From Amycolatopsis bartoniae (GTDB lineage Bacteria; Actinomycetota; Actinomycetes; Mycobacteriales; Pseudonocardiaceae), in NCBI RefSeq assembly GCF_014191255.1, contig NZ_JACHWH010000001.1, forward strand, positions 806,001-870,000: a stretch of 64,000 nucleotides of DNA, given 5' to 3'. Both the position numbers and the translations under genes were made by a program. Of the stretch, positions 41,397 through 49,906 are shown piece after piece. Positions within the stretch are counted from its first letter, which is position 1; each line of letters opens with the position of its first letter. A model generated the notes under the pieces. That model had not been told where the DNA came from. It ran no database searches and worked only from the letters and a program-made list of their open reading frames with translations.

Positions 41397-41783
41397 ATGG
41401 CGAAGCTGAGCACCGAAGAACTGCTCGACGCTTTCAAGGAGCTGACCCTGCTCGAGCTCTCGGACTTCGTGAAGAAGTTCGAGGAGACCTTCGACGTCAC
41501 CGCCGCCGCGCCGGTCGCCGTCGCGGCCGCCCCGGGTGCCGCTGCCGCCGCCCCGGCCGAGGAGGAGAAGGACGAGTTCGACGTCATCCTCGAGGGTGCC
41601 GGCGACAAGAAGATCCAGGTCATCAAGGTCGTCCGCGAGGTCGTCTCGGGCCTGGGCCTGAAGGAGGCCAAGGACCTCGTCGAGGGCGCGCCGAAGCCGA
41701 TCCTGGAGAAGGTCGACAAGGACGCCGCCGACGCGGCGAAGGAGAAGCTCGAGGCCGCCGGCGCCAAGGTGTCGGTCAAGTAG
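41397..41783 (+). CDS. rplL: 50S ribosomal protein L7/L12
   Basis: This is a 128-residue protein. The N-terminal dimerization domain ([30 protein letters not shown]) is joined by an Ala/Pro hinge (about 40-57) to the C-terminal factor-binding domain ([38 protein letters not shown]). AGAAAGGA precedes the start. A strong terminator follows. Confidence 0.98.
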   Translation: MAKLSTEELLDAFKELTLLELSDFVKKFEETFDVTAAAPVAVAAAPGAAAAAPAEEEKDEFDVILEGAGDKKIQVIKVVREVVSGLGLKEAKDLVEGAPKPILEKVDKDAADAAKEKLEAAGAKVSVK

Positions 41784-41807
41784 TTTCTTCCGCACTCCGG
41801 AATTCGA

Positions 41808-41842
41808 GGCGGGCATCCCGAGAGGGGTGCCCGCCTTTTTCT
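41808..41842 (+). terminator. Intrinsic terminator after rplL
   Basis: A 12-bp stem (41808-41819 with 41824-41835, one G-T pair) with a GAGA loop and a run of T residues from 41836. Confidence 0.95.
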
Positions 41843-41850
41843 TGCCTTAT

Positions 41851-41882
41851 CTGCATCCGCCGTGCATGCTGGGCGTATGCAG
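41851..41882 (+). promoter_or_regulatory. Inverted repeat at the antitoxin start, possible autoregulatory operator
   Basis: CTGCAT (41851-41856) and ATGCAG (41877-41882) form a 6-bp inverted repeat 20 bases apart, and the second arm includes the proposed ATG. Toxin-antitoxin pairs usually repress themselves at such sites. This one is short and could be chance. Confidence 0.3.
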
Positions 41883-42101
41883 ACCAGTATGCGTGTCGCT
41901 CAGGAGAATCGGGACAGGCTCGCCAGGATCGCGGAATCCGAACTCGGCGGTGCCACGCTCGACGAGGCGCTCCGCGTGTTGCTCTTCGAACACGAGTCGC
42001 GCCGGGCGCTCGCCAAGTTGGCTGCGGATCCGGAGATGGCCGATGACTACCTCCGGGAGAGCGCTGAACTGGCCGAAGTGGACACCGAGGTCGCCGAGTG
42101 A
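41877..42101 (+). CDS. Antitoxin of a MazEF/PemIK-like pair
   Basis: This protein is 74 residues from ATG 41877, and ATG 41889 is an alternative. The N-terminal half (MRVAQENRDRLARIAESELGGATLDEALRVLLFEHES) resembles ribbon-helix-helix antitoxins, with strand, helix, turn, helix. The acidic C-terminus (ADDYLRESAELAEVDTEVAE) would wrap the toxin. The stop overlaps the toxin start (GTGA), so the two are coupled. It lies just past the rplL terminator. Confidence 0.75.
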   Translation: MQTSMRVAQENRDRLARIAESELGGATLDEALRVLLFEHESRRALAKLAADPEMADDYLRESAELAEVDTEVAE

Positions 42102-42433
42102 CCCGGACGGTCTGGCCTTGGCAGGTGTGGTGGGCGAACTTCGATCCTCAGGTCGGCCGAGAGCAGGCGGGGCAGCGGCCCGCCGTGGTGGTGGGTTCCG
42201 CGTTCGCCTGTGAACTGCCGAACGACCTCGTCTTGGTGGTGCCCTGCACCACCAAGGACCGAGGTCTTCCTTTCCAGCCGCGACTCGAGTCGCTGGGCAA
42301 GCCGAGCTTCGCCATGTGTGATCAGCTGAAGTCGATCAGCCGCAGTCGGTTGGTGAAGCAGCACGCCGCGCGCCTCGACAAGCCGGAAATCGAGGCGATC
42401 CGCTTCGTCCTGCGGCGGCTGATCGAGGTCTGA
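42098..42433 (+). CDS. MazF/PemK-type endoribonuclease toxin
   Basis: This protein is 111 residues from GTG 42098. The PemK-like beta-barrel pattern is clear: VWWANFDPQVGREQAGQRPAVVV, the catalytic-core VVPCTTKDRGLPFQPRL, and CDQLKSISRSRLVK. Members cut mRNA at short motifs when freed from the antitoxin. Family length is about 110-120 residues, so it is intact. Confidence 0.88.
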   Translation: MTRTVWPWQVWWANFDPQVGREQAGQRPAVVVGSAFACELPNDLVLVVPCTTKDRGLPFQPRLESLGKPSFAMCDQLKSISRSRLVKQHAARLDKPEIEAIRFVLRRLIEV

Positions 42434-42619
42434 GTCCTCACCGGACAGTCGTTCCGCCAGGAATGACCGGCTTCTTTCGTCACCTGGTTTGTGGATTGCG
42501 AAACTCGTGAGTAACCTCCACGTCGCCCTGCTCGTTGGGTCACAAGAGGCGGACGCGCTCACCGTGCGCAACCTGTTTAGGGTGTGTGAGCCGTCACCGT
42601 AGGAGCTCCGGGAGGTGCG

Positions 42620-43762
42620 ATGGGTGCCGAGGTGGTCATCGAGGGTCTGACGAAGTCGTTCGGCAGACAGACCATCTGGCGGGACGTCACGCTGACCCTG
42701 CCCCCGGGCGAGGTCTCCGTGATGCTCGGGCCTTCGGGGACGGGCAAGTCCGTCTTCCTGAAGTCGATGATCGGGCTGCTCAAGCCCGACCGCGGCAAGT
42801 GCATGATCAACGGCGTCGACATCGTCACCTGCAGCGAGCACAAGCTCTACGAAACCCGAAAATTATTCGGAGTTCTGTTCCAGGACGGCGCGTTGTTCGG
42901 GTCGATGAACCTGTACGACAACGTCGCCTTCCCGCTGCGCGAGCACACCAAGAAGTCCGAGACCGAGATCCGCCGCATCGTGCTGGAGAAGCTGGAGATG
43001 ACGGGTCTGGCCGGTGCGGAGAAGAAGCTCCCCGGCGAGATCTCCGGCGGTATGCGCAAGCGCGCCGGGCTCGCCCGCGCGCTGGTGCTGGACCCCGAGA
43101 TCATCCTGGTCGACGAGCCGGACTCGGGCCTGGACCCGGTGCGCACCACGTACATCAGCCAGCTGTTCCTGGACGTGAACGCACAGAGTGACGCCACGTT
43201 CCTGATCGTCACCCACAACATCAACCTCGCCCGCACCGTGCCGGACAACCTGGGCATGCTGTTCCGCAAGGAGCTGGTCATGTTCGGCCCGCGCGAGGTG
43301 CTGCTCACCAGCGAGGAGCCGGTGGTCAAGCAGTTCCTCAACGGCCGCATGGACGGTCCGATCGGCATGTCCGAGGAGAAGGACCAGGCGCAGATCGCCG
43401 CCGAGCAGGCGATGTTCGAGGCGGGCCACCACGCGGGCGGCGTCGAGGAGGTCACCGGCATCCCGCCGCAGATGCAGCCCGCGCCCGGGCTGCCGACCCG
43501 CCAGGGTGCGATCCGCCGCAAGGACCGCGTCATGCAGATCCTGCACACCCTGCCGCCCGCCGCGCAGGAGGGGATCATCGAGTCCCTCAGCCCGGAGGAG
43601 CAGGAGCGCTACGGCGTGCACCCGCACCGCGGTGGCTACCAGGACCCGCCGACCATCAACACGACGCCGGTCGCGCCGCACCACCGCGGTGAGCTGCCGA
43701 GCGAAGAGGTGGCCCGCATCCCGGGCGCCCACCGGCGGACCCAGGGACCGGGTGACTCATGA
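42620..43762 (+). CDS. mceG: Mce transporter ATPase MceG (Mkl/MlaF family)
   Basis: This is a 380-residue protein with GGGAGGTGCG before the ATG. The ABC ATPase has Walker A GPSGTGKS, signature ISGGMRKRAG, Walker B IILVDEPDSGLDP and switch His in IVTHNI. The C-terminal roughly 130 residues extend beyond MlaF, as in mycobacterial MceG. It energises lipid or sterol uptake by the Mce complex from the cytosolic face. It overlaps the next gene by 4 bases, so unlike in Mycobacterium tuberculosis the ATPase is part of the operon. The preceding 186-base gap holds no clear promoter. Confidence 0.95.
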   Translation: MGAEVVIEGLTKSFGRQTIWRDVTLTLPPGEVSVMLGPSGTGKSVFLKSMIGLLKPDRGKCMINGVDIVTCSEHKLYETRKLFGVLFQDGALFGSMNLYDNVAFPLREHTKKSETEIRRIVLEKLEMTGLAGAEKKLPGEISGGMRKRAGLARALVLDPEIILVDEPDSGLDPVRTTYISQLFLDVNAQSDATFLIVTHNINLARTVPDNLGMLFRKELVMFGPREVLLTSEEPVVKQFLNGRMDGPIGMSEEKDQAQIAAEQAMFEAGHHAGGVEEVTGIPPQMQPAPGLPTRQGAIRRKDRVMQILHTLPPAAQEGIIESLSPEEQERYGVHPHRGGYQDPPTINTTPVAPHHRGELPSEEVARIPGAHRRTQGPGDS

Positions 43763-44553
43763 CCTCGTCGGCCTCTCCAGCCAAGATCCCCGGAGTCGGG
43801 ATGCTGCGGGAGACCGGGAAACTGTTCGCTCTCGGGCTGGACATCATCCGCGGGTTCTTCCAGCGGCCGTTCCAGATGCGCGAGTTCATCCAGCAGTCCT
43901 GGTTCATCGCTAGCGTCACGATCCTGCCCACCGCGCTGGTCGCCGTCCCGTTCGGCGCGGTCATCTCGCTGCAGTTCGGTTCGCTGGCCCGCCAGCTCGG
44001 CGCGCAGTCCTACACCGGTGCCGGCAGTGTGCTGGCCACCGTCCAGCAGGCCAGCCCGCTGGTGACGGCGCTGCTGGTCGCGGGCGCGGGCGGCAGCGCG
44101 ATCTGCGCCGACATCGGCGCCCGCACCATCCGCGAGGAGATCGACGCGATGGAGGTGCTCGGCGTCTCCGCGGTGCAGCGGCTGATCGTGCCGCGCGTGC
44201 TCGCGTCGATGCTCGTGGCGCTGCTGCTCAACGGCATGGTCAGCGTGATCGGCGTGCTGGGCGGCTACTTCTTCAACGTCGTGCTGCAGGGCGGGACGCC
44301 GGGTGCGTACCTGGCGAGCTTCTCCGCGCTCGCGCAGCTGCCGGACCTGTGGGTCGGTGAGCTCAAGGCCCTGATCTTCGGGTTCATCGCCGCCGTGGTC
44401 GCGGCCTACCGCGGGCTGCACCCGTCCGGTGGGCCGAAGGGCGTCGGGGACGCGGTGAACCAGTCGGTGGTCATCACGTTCCTGCTGCTGTTCGTCGTCA
44501 ACTTCGTGATCACCCTGGTCTACCTGCAGATCGTGCCCGGAAAGTTGAGCTAG
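43759..44553 (+). CDS. Mce permease YrbE subunit A (MlaE family)
   Basis: This is a 264-residue membrane protein with five to six hydrophobic segments. MlaE/YrbE signatures: QSWFIASVTILPTALVAVPFGAVISLQ, ATVQQASPLVTALLVAGAGGSAICADIGARTIREEIDAMEVLGV, and PKGVGDAVNQSVVIT near the end. The EExxAxxxM-like coupling helix (REEIDAMEVLG) contacts MceG. ATGA overlap with mceG. Confidence 0.95.
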   Translation: MTSSASPAKIPGVGMLRETGKLFALGLDIIRGFFQRPFQMREFIQQSWFIASVTILPTALVAVPFGAVISLQFGSLARQLGAQSYTGAGSVLATVQQASPLVTALLVAGAGGSAICADIGARTIREEIDAMEVLGVSAVQRLIVPRVLASMLVALLLNGMVSVIGVLGGYFFNVVLQGGTPGAYLASFSALAQLPDLWVGELKALIFGFIAAVVAAYRGLHPSGGPKGVGDAVNQSVVITFLLLFVVNFVITLVYLQIVPGKLS

Positions 44554-44555
44554 CC

Positions 44556-45395
44556 ATGGCGACGTTCGGCCAGACCGCGAAACGCATCGCGAACCGGCCC
44601 CTTGAGGTGCTGGACAACTTCGGCGACCAGATGTCGTTCTACATCCGGGCGCTGGCGTGGACCCCGCGGACGTTGCGGCGCTACACCAAGGAAGTGCTGC
44701 GGCTGCTCGCCGAGGTGAGCTTCGGCTCGGGCTCGCTCGCCGTCATCGGCGGCACCGTGGGCGTGATGATCGGGCTGACGCTGTTCACCGGTGTGCTCGT
44801 CGGCCTGCAGGGCTACTCGGCGCTGAACTCGATCGGCACCTCGGCGTTCACCGGGTTCCTGACCGCGTTCTTCAACACCCGCGAGATCGCGCCGCTGGTC
44901 GCCGGGCTCGCGCTGTCGGCGACCGTCGGCGCGGGCTTCACCGCGCAGCTGGGCGCGATGCGGATCTCCGAGGAGATCGACGCGCTCGAGGTCATGGCCG
45001 TGCCGAGCCTGCCGTACCTGGTGACCACGCGGATCATCGCCGGGTTCGTCGCGGTGATCCCGCTGTACATCATCGGGCTGTTGTCGTCGTACCTCGCGTC
45101 GAGACTCGTGGTCATCTACATCTACGGCCAGTCGGCGGGCACGTACGACCACTACTTCGACCTGTTCCTGCCACCGCAGGACGTGTTCTACTCGTTCATC
45201 AAGGTCCTGATCTTCAGCGTGGTCATCATCCTGACCCACTGCTACTTCGGTTACCGCGCCTCCGGCGGCCCCGCGGGTGTCGGTGTCGCGGTGGGCCGCG
45301 CGGTGCGGCTGAGCATCGTCACCGTGGCCATCATCAACTTCTTCGTCGGCTTCGCCATCTGGGGTACCTCGACGACGGTGAGGATCGCGGGATGA
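44556..45395 (+). CDS. Mce permease YrbE subunit B (MlaE family)
   Basis: This protein is 279 residues, 2 bases after the stop of its partner. MlaE-family permease with GSLAVIGGTVGVMIGLTLFTGVLVGLQG, SATVGAGFTAQLGAMRISEEIDALEVMAVPSLPYLV (coupling helix) and GPAGVGVAVGRAVRLS. It forms a heterodimer with YrbE-A in the Mce inner-membrane complex. Its stop overlaps the mceA start (ATGA). Confidence 0.95.
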   Translation: MATFGQTAKRIANRPLEVLDNFGDQMSFYIRALAWTPRTLRRYTKEVLRLLAEVSFGSGSLAVIGGTVGVMIGLTLFTGVLVGLQGYSALNSIGTSAFTGFLTAFFNTREIAPLVAGLALSATVGAGFTAQLGAMRISEEIDALEVMAVPSLPYLVTTRIIAGFVAVIPLYIIGLLSSYLASRLVVIYIYGQSAGTYDHYFDLFLPPQDVFYSFIKVLIFSVVIILTHCYFGYRASGGPAGVGVAVGRAVRLSIVTVAIINFFVGFAIWGTSTTVRIAG

Positions 45396-46726
45396 AGACG
45401 TTGCGCCGCAGGCTGCTCGGGCTGCTGCTGATCGCCGTGCTCGTCGGCGGGGTCACGCTGAGCATCGCCATGTACAACAACGCCTTCACCTCCTACGTGG
45501 ACGTGAAGCTGGACGCGAGCGACATCGGCAACCAGCTGCTGGAGCAGTCCGACGTCAAGGTGCGCGGGCTGATCGTCGGCTCGGTGAAGTCCATCGACGC
45601 GAAGCCCGACGGCGCGGAGCTGACCCTGGCACTGGACCCGGAGTCGGCGAAGCTGATCCCCGCCAACGTGTCCGCGCGGTTCCTGCCGAAGACGCTGTTC
45701 GGCGAGCGGTACGTGTCGCTGGAGATCCCGCAGGACCCGTCGGCGAAGACGCTGCAGAACGGCGACGTGATCCCGGAGGACCGCACGCAGGACGCGGTGC
45801 AGCTGTCCAAGGCGCTCGACGACCTGCTGCCGGTGCTGCAGGCCGTGCAGCCGCAGAAGCTCTCCGCGACCCTGACCGCGATCTCGACCGCGTTGCAGGG
45901 CCGCGGTGACGAGCTCGGCCAGACGCTGTCGGACCTCGGGCAGTACCTCGACGGCCTCAACCCCCACCTGCCGCAGCTGCAGCACGACCTGCAGTCGCTG
46001 GCGAAGTTCTCCGGCAACCTCAGCAACACCGCGCCGGACCTGGTGCAGACGCTGGACAACCTGTCCACCACGAGCAGGACCATTGTGGACGAGCAGCAGA
46101 ACCTGCAGGCGTTGTACGGCAACGTGACCGCCGCTTCGCAGACGCTGCAGTCCTTTGTGGCCGCGAACTCGGACAACATCATCACGCTGTCCGAGAGCTC
46201 CCGGCCGACGGCGGAGCTGCTCGCGAAATACGCGCCGGAGTACCCGTGCTTCCTCGGCGAGATGTCGAACCTCATCCCGCGGCTGAACCAGGCGTTCGGC
46301 CAGGGCACGGACCAGCACGGCCTGCACGCGACGCTGGAGATCGTGGCCAACCGCGGCCCGTACGTGGCCGGCCGCGACGAACCGCGGTTCGAGGACAAGC
46401 GCGGCCCGCGCTGCTACGACTTCCAGAACGGCCCGGACCCGTTCCCGCAGTACCCGCCGGACGGCCCGTTCAAGGACGGCAGCCAGCCGACCCCGGCCTC
46501 GCGCAGCGCGAGTGACGGGCTGGTGCCGGCCAACACCACCGCGACCGCGGGCGGCTACAACGGCAGCGGCACGACGGCGGGCAACCCGGCCAACACCCCG
46601 GCCGAGCAGGACTTCCTGGACGTGCTGGTCGGCCCGCAGGTGGGGCTGACCGCCGACGAGATGCCCGGCTGGAGCGGCCTGCTGGTCGGTCCGCTCTACC
46701 GCGGGACGGAGGTGACGATCCAGTGA
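45392..46726 (+). CDS. mceA: MCE-family protein, position A
   Basis: This is a 444-residue protein starting at ATG 45392, which overlaps the YrbE-B stop. An N-terminal signal anchor (LLGLLLIAVLVGGVTLSIAMY), the MCE/MlaD beta domain (about 38-115: SDVKVRGLIVGSVKSID, FGERYVSLE) and a long coiled-coil helix rich in Gln/Leu heptads (about 140-300) follow. The tail (about 345-444) is Pro/Gly/Asn-rich and low in complexity. It would be one of six chains forming the lipid-conducting tube. Confidence 0.93.
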   Translation: MKTLRRRLLGLLLIAVLVGGVTLSIAMYNNAFTSYVDVKLDASDIGNQLLEQSDVKVRGLIVGSVKSIDAKPDGAELTLALDPESAKLIPANVSARFLPKTLFGERYVSLEIPQDPSAKTLQNGDVIPEDRTQDAVQLSKALDDLLPVLQAVQPQKLSATLTAISTALQGRGDELGQTLSDLGQYLDGLNPHLPQLQHDLQSLAKFSGNLSNTAPDLVQTLDNLSTTSRTIVDEQQNLQALYGNVTAASQTLQSFVAANSDNIITLSESSRPTAELLAKYAPEYPCFLGEMSNLIPRLNQAFGQGTDQHGLHATLEIVANRGPYVAGRDEPRFEDKRGPRCYDFQNGPDPFPQYPPDGPFKDGSQPTPASRSASDGLVPANTTATAGGYNGSGTTAGNPANTPAEQDFLDVLVGPQVGLTADEMPGWSGLLVGPLYRGTEVTIQ

Positions 46727-47748
46727 GGGGCCTCGCCGCACCGCTGATCAAGCTGACGATCTTCATCGTCGTGACCGTGTTGTTCACCGCGGTGCTCGGC
46801 ATCAGCATCGCGAACATCAACACCAGCAGCACCAAGGGTTACAGCGCGCGGTTCAGCGACGCGACGCTCGTGATGGCCGGTGACGACGTGCGCATCGCGG
46901 GCGTGCGCGTCGGGCAGGTGACCGACGTGAAGATCGTCGACCGCAGGCAGGCGCAGGTGGACTTCGAGGTCGACTCGGACCGCACGCTGCCCGCCGACGT
47001 GACGGCCACGATCAAGTACCGCAACCTCGTCGGGCAGCGGTACATCTCGCTCGGGCAGGGCACCGGCGACGGGACCAAGCCGCTGAAGCCCGGCGCCACG
47101 ATCCCGCTCGACCACACCACCCCGGCACTCGACCTCGACCAGCTGTTCAACGGCTTCAAGCCGCTGTTCGCCGCGCTCAACCCGGACGACGTGAACAAGC
47201 TGTCCTACGAGATCATCCAGGTGATGCAGGGCGAGGGCGGCACCATCGACAGCCTGCTCGCCCACACGGCGTCGCTGACCAGCACGATCGCACAGAAGGA
47301 CCAGGTCATCGGCGAGGTCGTCGACAACCTCAACAGCGTGCTCGACACCGTCAACGCGCACACCCCGCAGCTCAACACGCTGATCGTCAACCTGCAGCAG
47401 CTCGTCACGGGGCTCGCGCAGGACCGCAAGCCGATCGGTGACGCGATCGACGCGCTCGGCGGCCTCGCGGACACCACCGCCGGCCTGCTGGACAAGGCGC
47501 GGGCGCCGCTGAAGGACGACATCGCCGCACTCGGAGTGCTCAGTGACAACCTCAACGACAACCAGGCGCTGGTGGAGCACTTCATCCAGTACCTGCCGCA
47601 GAAGGTGACCGCGTTGACGAGCACCGCCGACTACGGGTCCTGGTTCAACTTCTTCCTGTGCTCCACCGAGGGCGACGTGACAGTGCCCCTGGTCGGGGCG
47701 ATCAACGTCCCGCTCACGACGTCGGGCAACGGGCGGTGCACGGGATGA
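46723..47748 (+). CDS. mceB: MCE-family protein, position B
   Basis: This protein is 341 residues from GTG 46723 (GTGA overlap). Signal anchor LIKLTIFIVVTVLFTAVLGISI, MCE domain with SDATLVMAGDDVRIAGVRVGQVTDVKI and LVGQRYISLGQG, then a helical needle (about 150-310). It has an even heptad pattern and no large low-complexity tail. Confidence 0.93.
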   Translation: MRGLAAPLIKLTIFIVVTVLFTAVLGISIANINTSSTKGYSARFSDATLVMAGDDVRIAGVRVGQVTDVKIVDRRQAQVDFEVDSDRTLPADVTATIKYRNLVGQRYISLGQGTGDGTKPLKPGATIPLDHTTPALDLDQLFNGFKPLFAALNPDDVNKLSYEIIQVMQGEGGTIDSLLAHTASLTSTIAQKDQVIGEVVDNLNSVLDTVNAHTPQLNTLIVNLQQLVTGLAQDRKPIGDAIDALGGLADTTAGLLDKARAPLKDDIAALGVLSDNLNDNQALVEHFIQYLPQKVTALTSTADYGSWFNFFLCSTEGDVTVPLVGAINVPLTTSGNGRCTG

Positions 47749-48731
47749 AGAGCTTCCAGCAGCGCAACCCCGTCCCCATCGCCGTCGTCGGGCTCGTCCT
47801 GATGGTGCTGGGCCTCGTCGTCGCCCTCAACGCCGACGACCTGCCGATCATCGGCGCGGGCACCACGTACAGCGCGGACTTCACCGAGGCGGCCGGGCTC
47901 AAGCCGGACGACGAGGTGCGCGTGGCCGGCGTGAAGGTCGGCAAGGTGACCGACGTCGGCCTGGACGGCGCGCAGGTCAAGGTGTCGTTCAAGGTCAAGA
48001 ACGCGTGGCTGGGCGACAAGACCAGCGCGGCGATCAAGATCAAGACCCTGCTCGGGCAGAAGTACCTCGCGCTCGATCCGGTGGGGGACCGGACGCTCGA
48101 CCCTGGCACCACGATCCCCAAGGAACGCACGCTCGCGCCCTACGACGTGCTCGACGCGTTCCGCGACCTGTCGACCACGGTGGACCAGGTCAACACGCAG
48201 CAGCTCGCGCAGAGCTTCGACACCCTGTCGCAGACGCTGTCCGGCACCCCGGACGACGTGAAGGGCGCGCTGTCGGGGTTGCAGCAGTTGTCGGACACCG
48301 TCGCCAAGCGCGACACCCAGCTCTCGCAGCTGCTCGCGAACACCCGGCAGATCAGCCAGACGCTGGCCAACCGCGACCAGGAGCTGACGAAGCTGCTGAC
48401 CGACGGCAACCAGCTGCTCGACGAGATCTCCCAGCGCGAGCAGGCCATCTCGACGCTGCTGACCGGCTCGCAGGAGCTGTCGAAGCAGCTCAAGGGCCTG
48501 ATCGACGACAACGACAAGCAGCTGACGCCGGTGCTGGACTCGCTCGACCAGCTGACCTCGATGCTGCAGCGCAACCAGGACTCGCTGGCGCAGGGCCTCG
48601 CGCGGTTCGCGCCCTACATCCGGGTGTTCACCAACACGGTCGGCAACGGGCACTGGTTCGACAACTACATCTGCGGGCTGCTGCTGCCCTCGACCGGCCC
48701 GTTGAACCAGGAGGGGTGTAACCAGCAATGA
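47745..48731 (+). CDS. mceC: MCE-family protein, position C
   Basis: This protein is 328 residues from ATG 47745, coupled by ATGA overlap. Signal anchor NPVPIAVVGLVLMVLGLVVAL, MCE domain with EAAGLKPDDEVRVAGVKVGKVTDVGL and LLGQKYLALDP, then a long coiled coil (about 125-280, many QLS/QTL repeats). It ends with CGLLLPSTGPLNQEGCNQQ, whose two cysteines may form a disulfide. Confidence 0.93.
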   Translation: MKSFQQRNPVPIAVVGLVLMVLGLVVALNADDLPIIGAGTTYSADFTEAAGLKPDDEVRVAGVKVGKVTDVGLDGAQVKVSFKVKNAWLGDKTSAAIKIKTLLGQKYLALDPVGDRTLDPGTTIPKERTLAPYDVLDAFRDLSTTVDQVNTQQLAQSFDTLSQTLSGTPDDVKGALSGLQQLSDTVAKRDTQLSQLLANTRQISQTLANRDQELTKLLTDGNQLLDEISQREQAISTLLTGSQELSKQLKGLIDDNDKQLTPVLDSLDQLTSMLQRNQDSLAQGLARFAPYIRVFTNTVGNGHWFDNYICGLLLPSTGPLNQEGCNQQ

Positions 48732-49906
48732 CGGACACCCGCTTCGGACAGTCGCTCGCCCGCGGCGTCGCCATCGCCTGCGTGCTCGGGCTCGTCGTCG
48801 CCGGCGTGCTGTGGTGGACGCTCAAAGACGCCAACAAGAAGCACCTGACGGCGTACTTCCCCAGCGCGATCGGCCTGTACGTCGGCAACAGCGTGCGCGT
48901 GCTCGGCGTCGACATGGGCACCATCACCGGCGTCCAGCCGATGGGCAACCAGGTGCGCGTCGAGATGGAGTACGACCGCTCGATCGCGATCCCCGCCGAC
49001 GCGCAGGCCGCGATCATCGCGCCGTCGCTGGTCAGCGACCGGTACGTGCAGCTCGCCCCGGCCTACACCGGCGGCAAGGTGATCGACGACGGCGCCACGA
49101 TCCCGCTGAACCGCACCGCGGTACCGGTCGAGGTCGACGACCTGTACTCGAGCCTGGACAAGATCAGCCAGGACCTCGGGCCCAACGGCGTCAACTCCAA
49201 CGGCTCGCTGTCGGACCTGCTGAACACGCTCGCGAAGAACTTCGACGGCAACGGCGAGTCCCTGCACGACACGATCACCAAGCTCAGCCAGCTGTCGACC
49301 ACGTTGTCGGGCAACAAGGAAGACCTGTTCGCGACCATCCAGAACCTCGCGCAGTTCTCCCAGACCCTCGCCGACAGCGACGGCCAGGTGCGGCAGTTCG
49401 AGTCGAAGCTGGCCGACGTCAGCGGCTATCTGGCGGGGGAGAAGGACAACCTCGCCGCGACGGTGCAGCAGCTCGGTACCACGCTGGGCATGGTGCAGGA
49501 GTTCATCGACTCCCACCACGACAAGCTGCGGACCAATGTGGACAACCTGGCGAGCGTCACGAAGGTGCTGGTGGACCAGCGGAGCGCGCTCGCGCAGATC
49601 CTCGACGTCGCGCCCGTCGGCCTGAGCAATGTGATCAACGCCTACAACGGCTCGTCCGGCACGCTGGACGCGCGGCCGAACCTCAACGAGCTGACCCAGC
49701 CGCCGTTGGTGATGATCTGCGGCTTCCTCAAGCAGGCGGGCCAGCTGGGAGCGGTCGGGACCCTGTGCGATTCGGTCGCCGGACTCCTCGACGGCACGCT
49801 GAAGCTGCCTTCGCTGGCGCAGACGGCGTACGCGCTGCAGCACGGCCAGCTGCCGCCGCTGCCGCTGCCGTTCGTCGACCTGGTCGGAACGGGGGCGCAG
49901 CAGTGA
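48728..49906 (+). CDS. mceD: MCE-family protein, position D
   Basis: This is a 392-residue protein, ATGA overlap with the previous gene. Signal anchor RGVAIACVLGLVVAGVLWW, MCE domain with SAIGLYVGNSVRVLGVDMGTITGVQP and VSDRYVQLAPAY, coiled-coil region (about 140-290), then a C-terminal part with two cysteines (MICGFL, GTLCDS). Confidence 0.93.
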   Translation: MTDTRFGQSLARGVAIACVLGLVVAGVLWWTLKDANKKHLTAYFPSAIGLYVGNSVRVLGVDMGTITGVQPMGNQVRVEMEYDRSIAIPADAQAAIIAPSLVSDRYVQLAPAYTGGKVIDDGATIPLNRTAVPVEVDDLYSSLDKISQDLGPNGVNSNGSLSDLLNTLAKNFDGNGESLHDTITKLSQLSTTLSGNKEDLFATIQNLAQFSQTLADSDGQVRQFESKLADVSGYLAGEKDNLAATVQQLGTTLGMVQEFIDSHHDKLRTNVDNLASVTKVLVDQRSALAQILDVAPVGLSNVINAYNGSSGTLDARPNLNELTQPPLVMICGFLKQAGQLGAVGTLCDSVAGLLDGTLKLPSLAQTAYALQHGQLPPLPLPFVDLVGTGAQQ

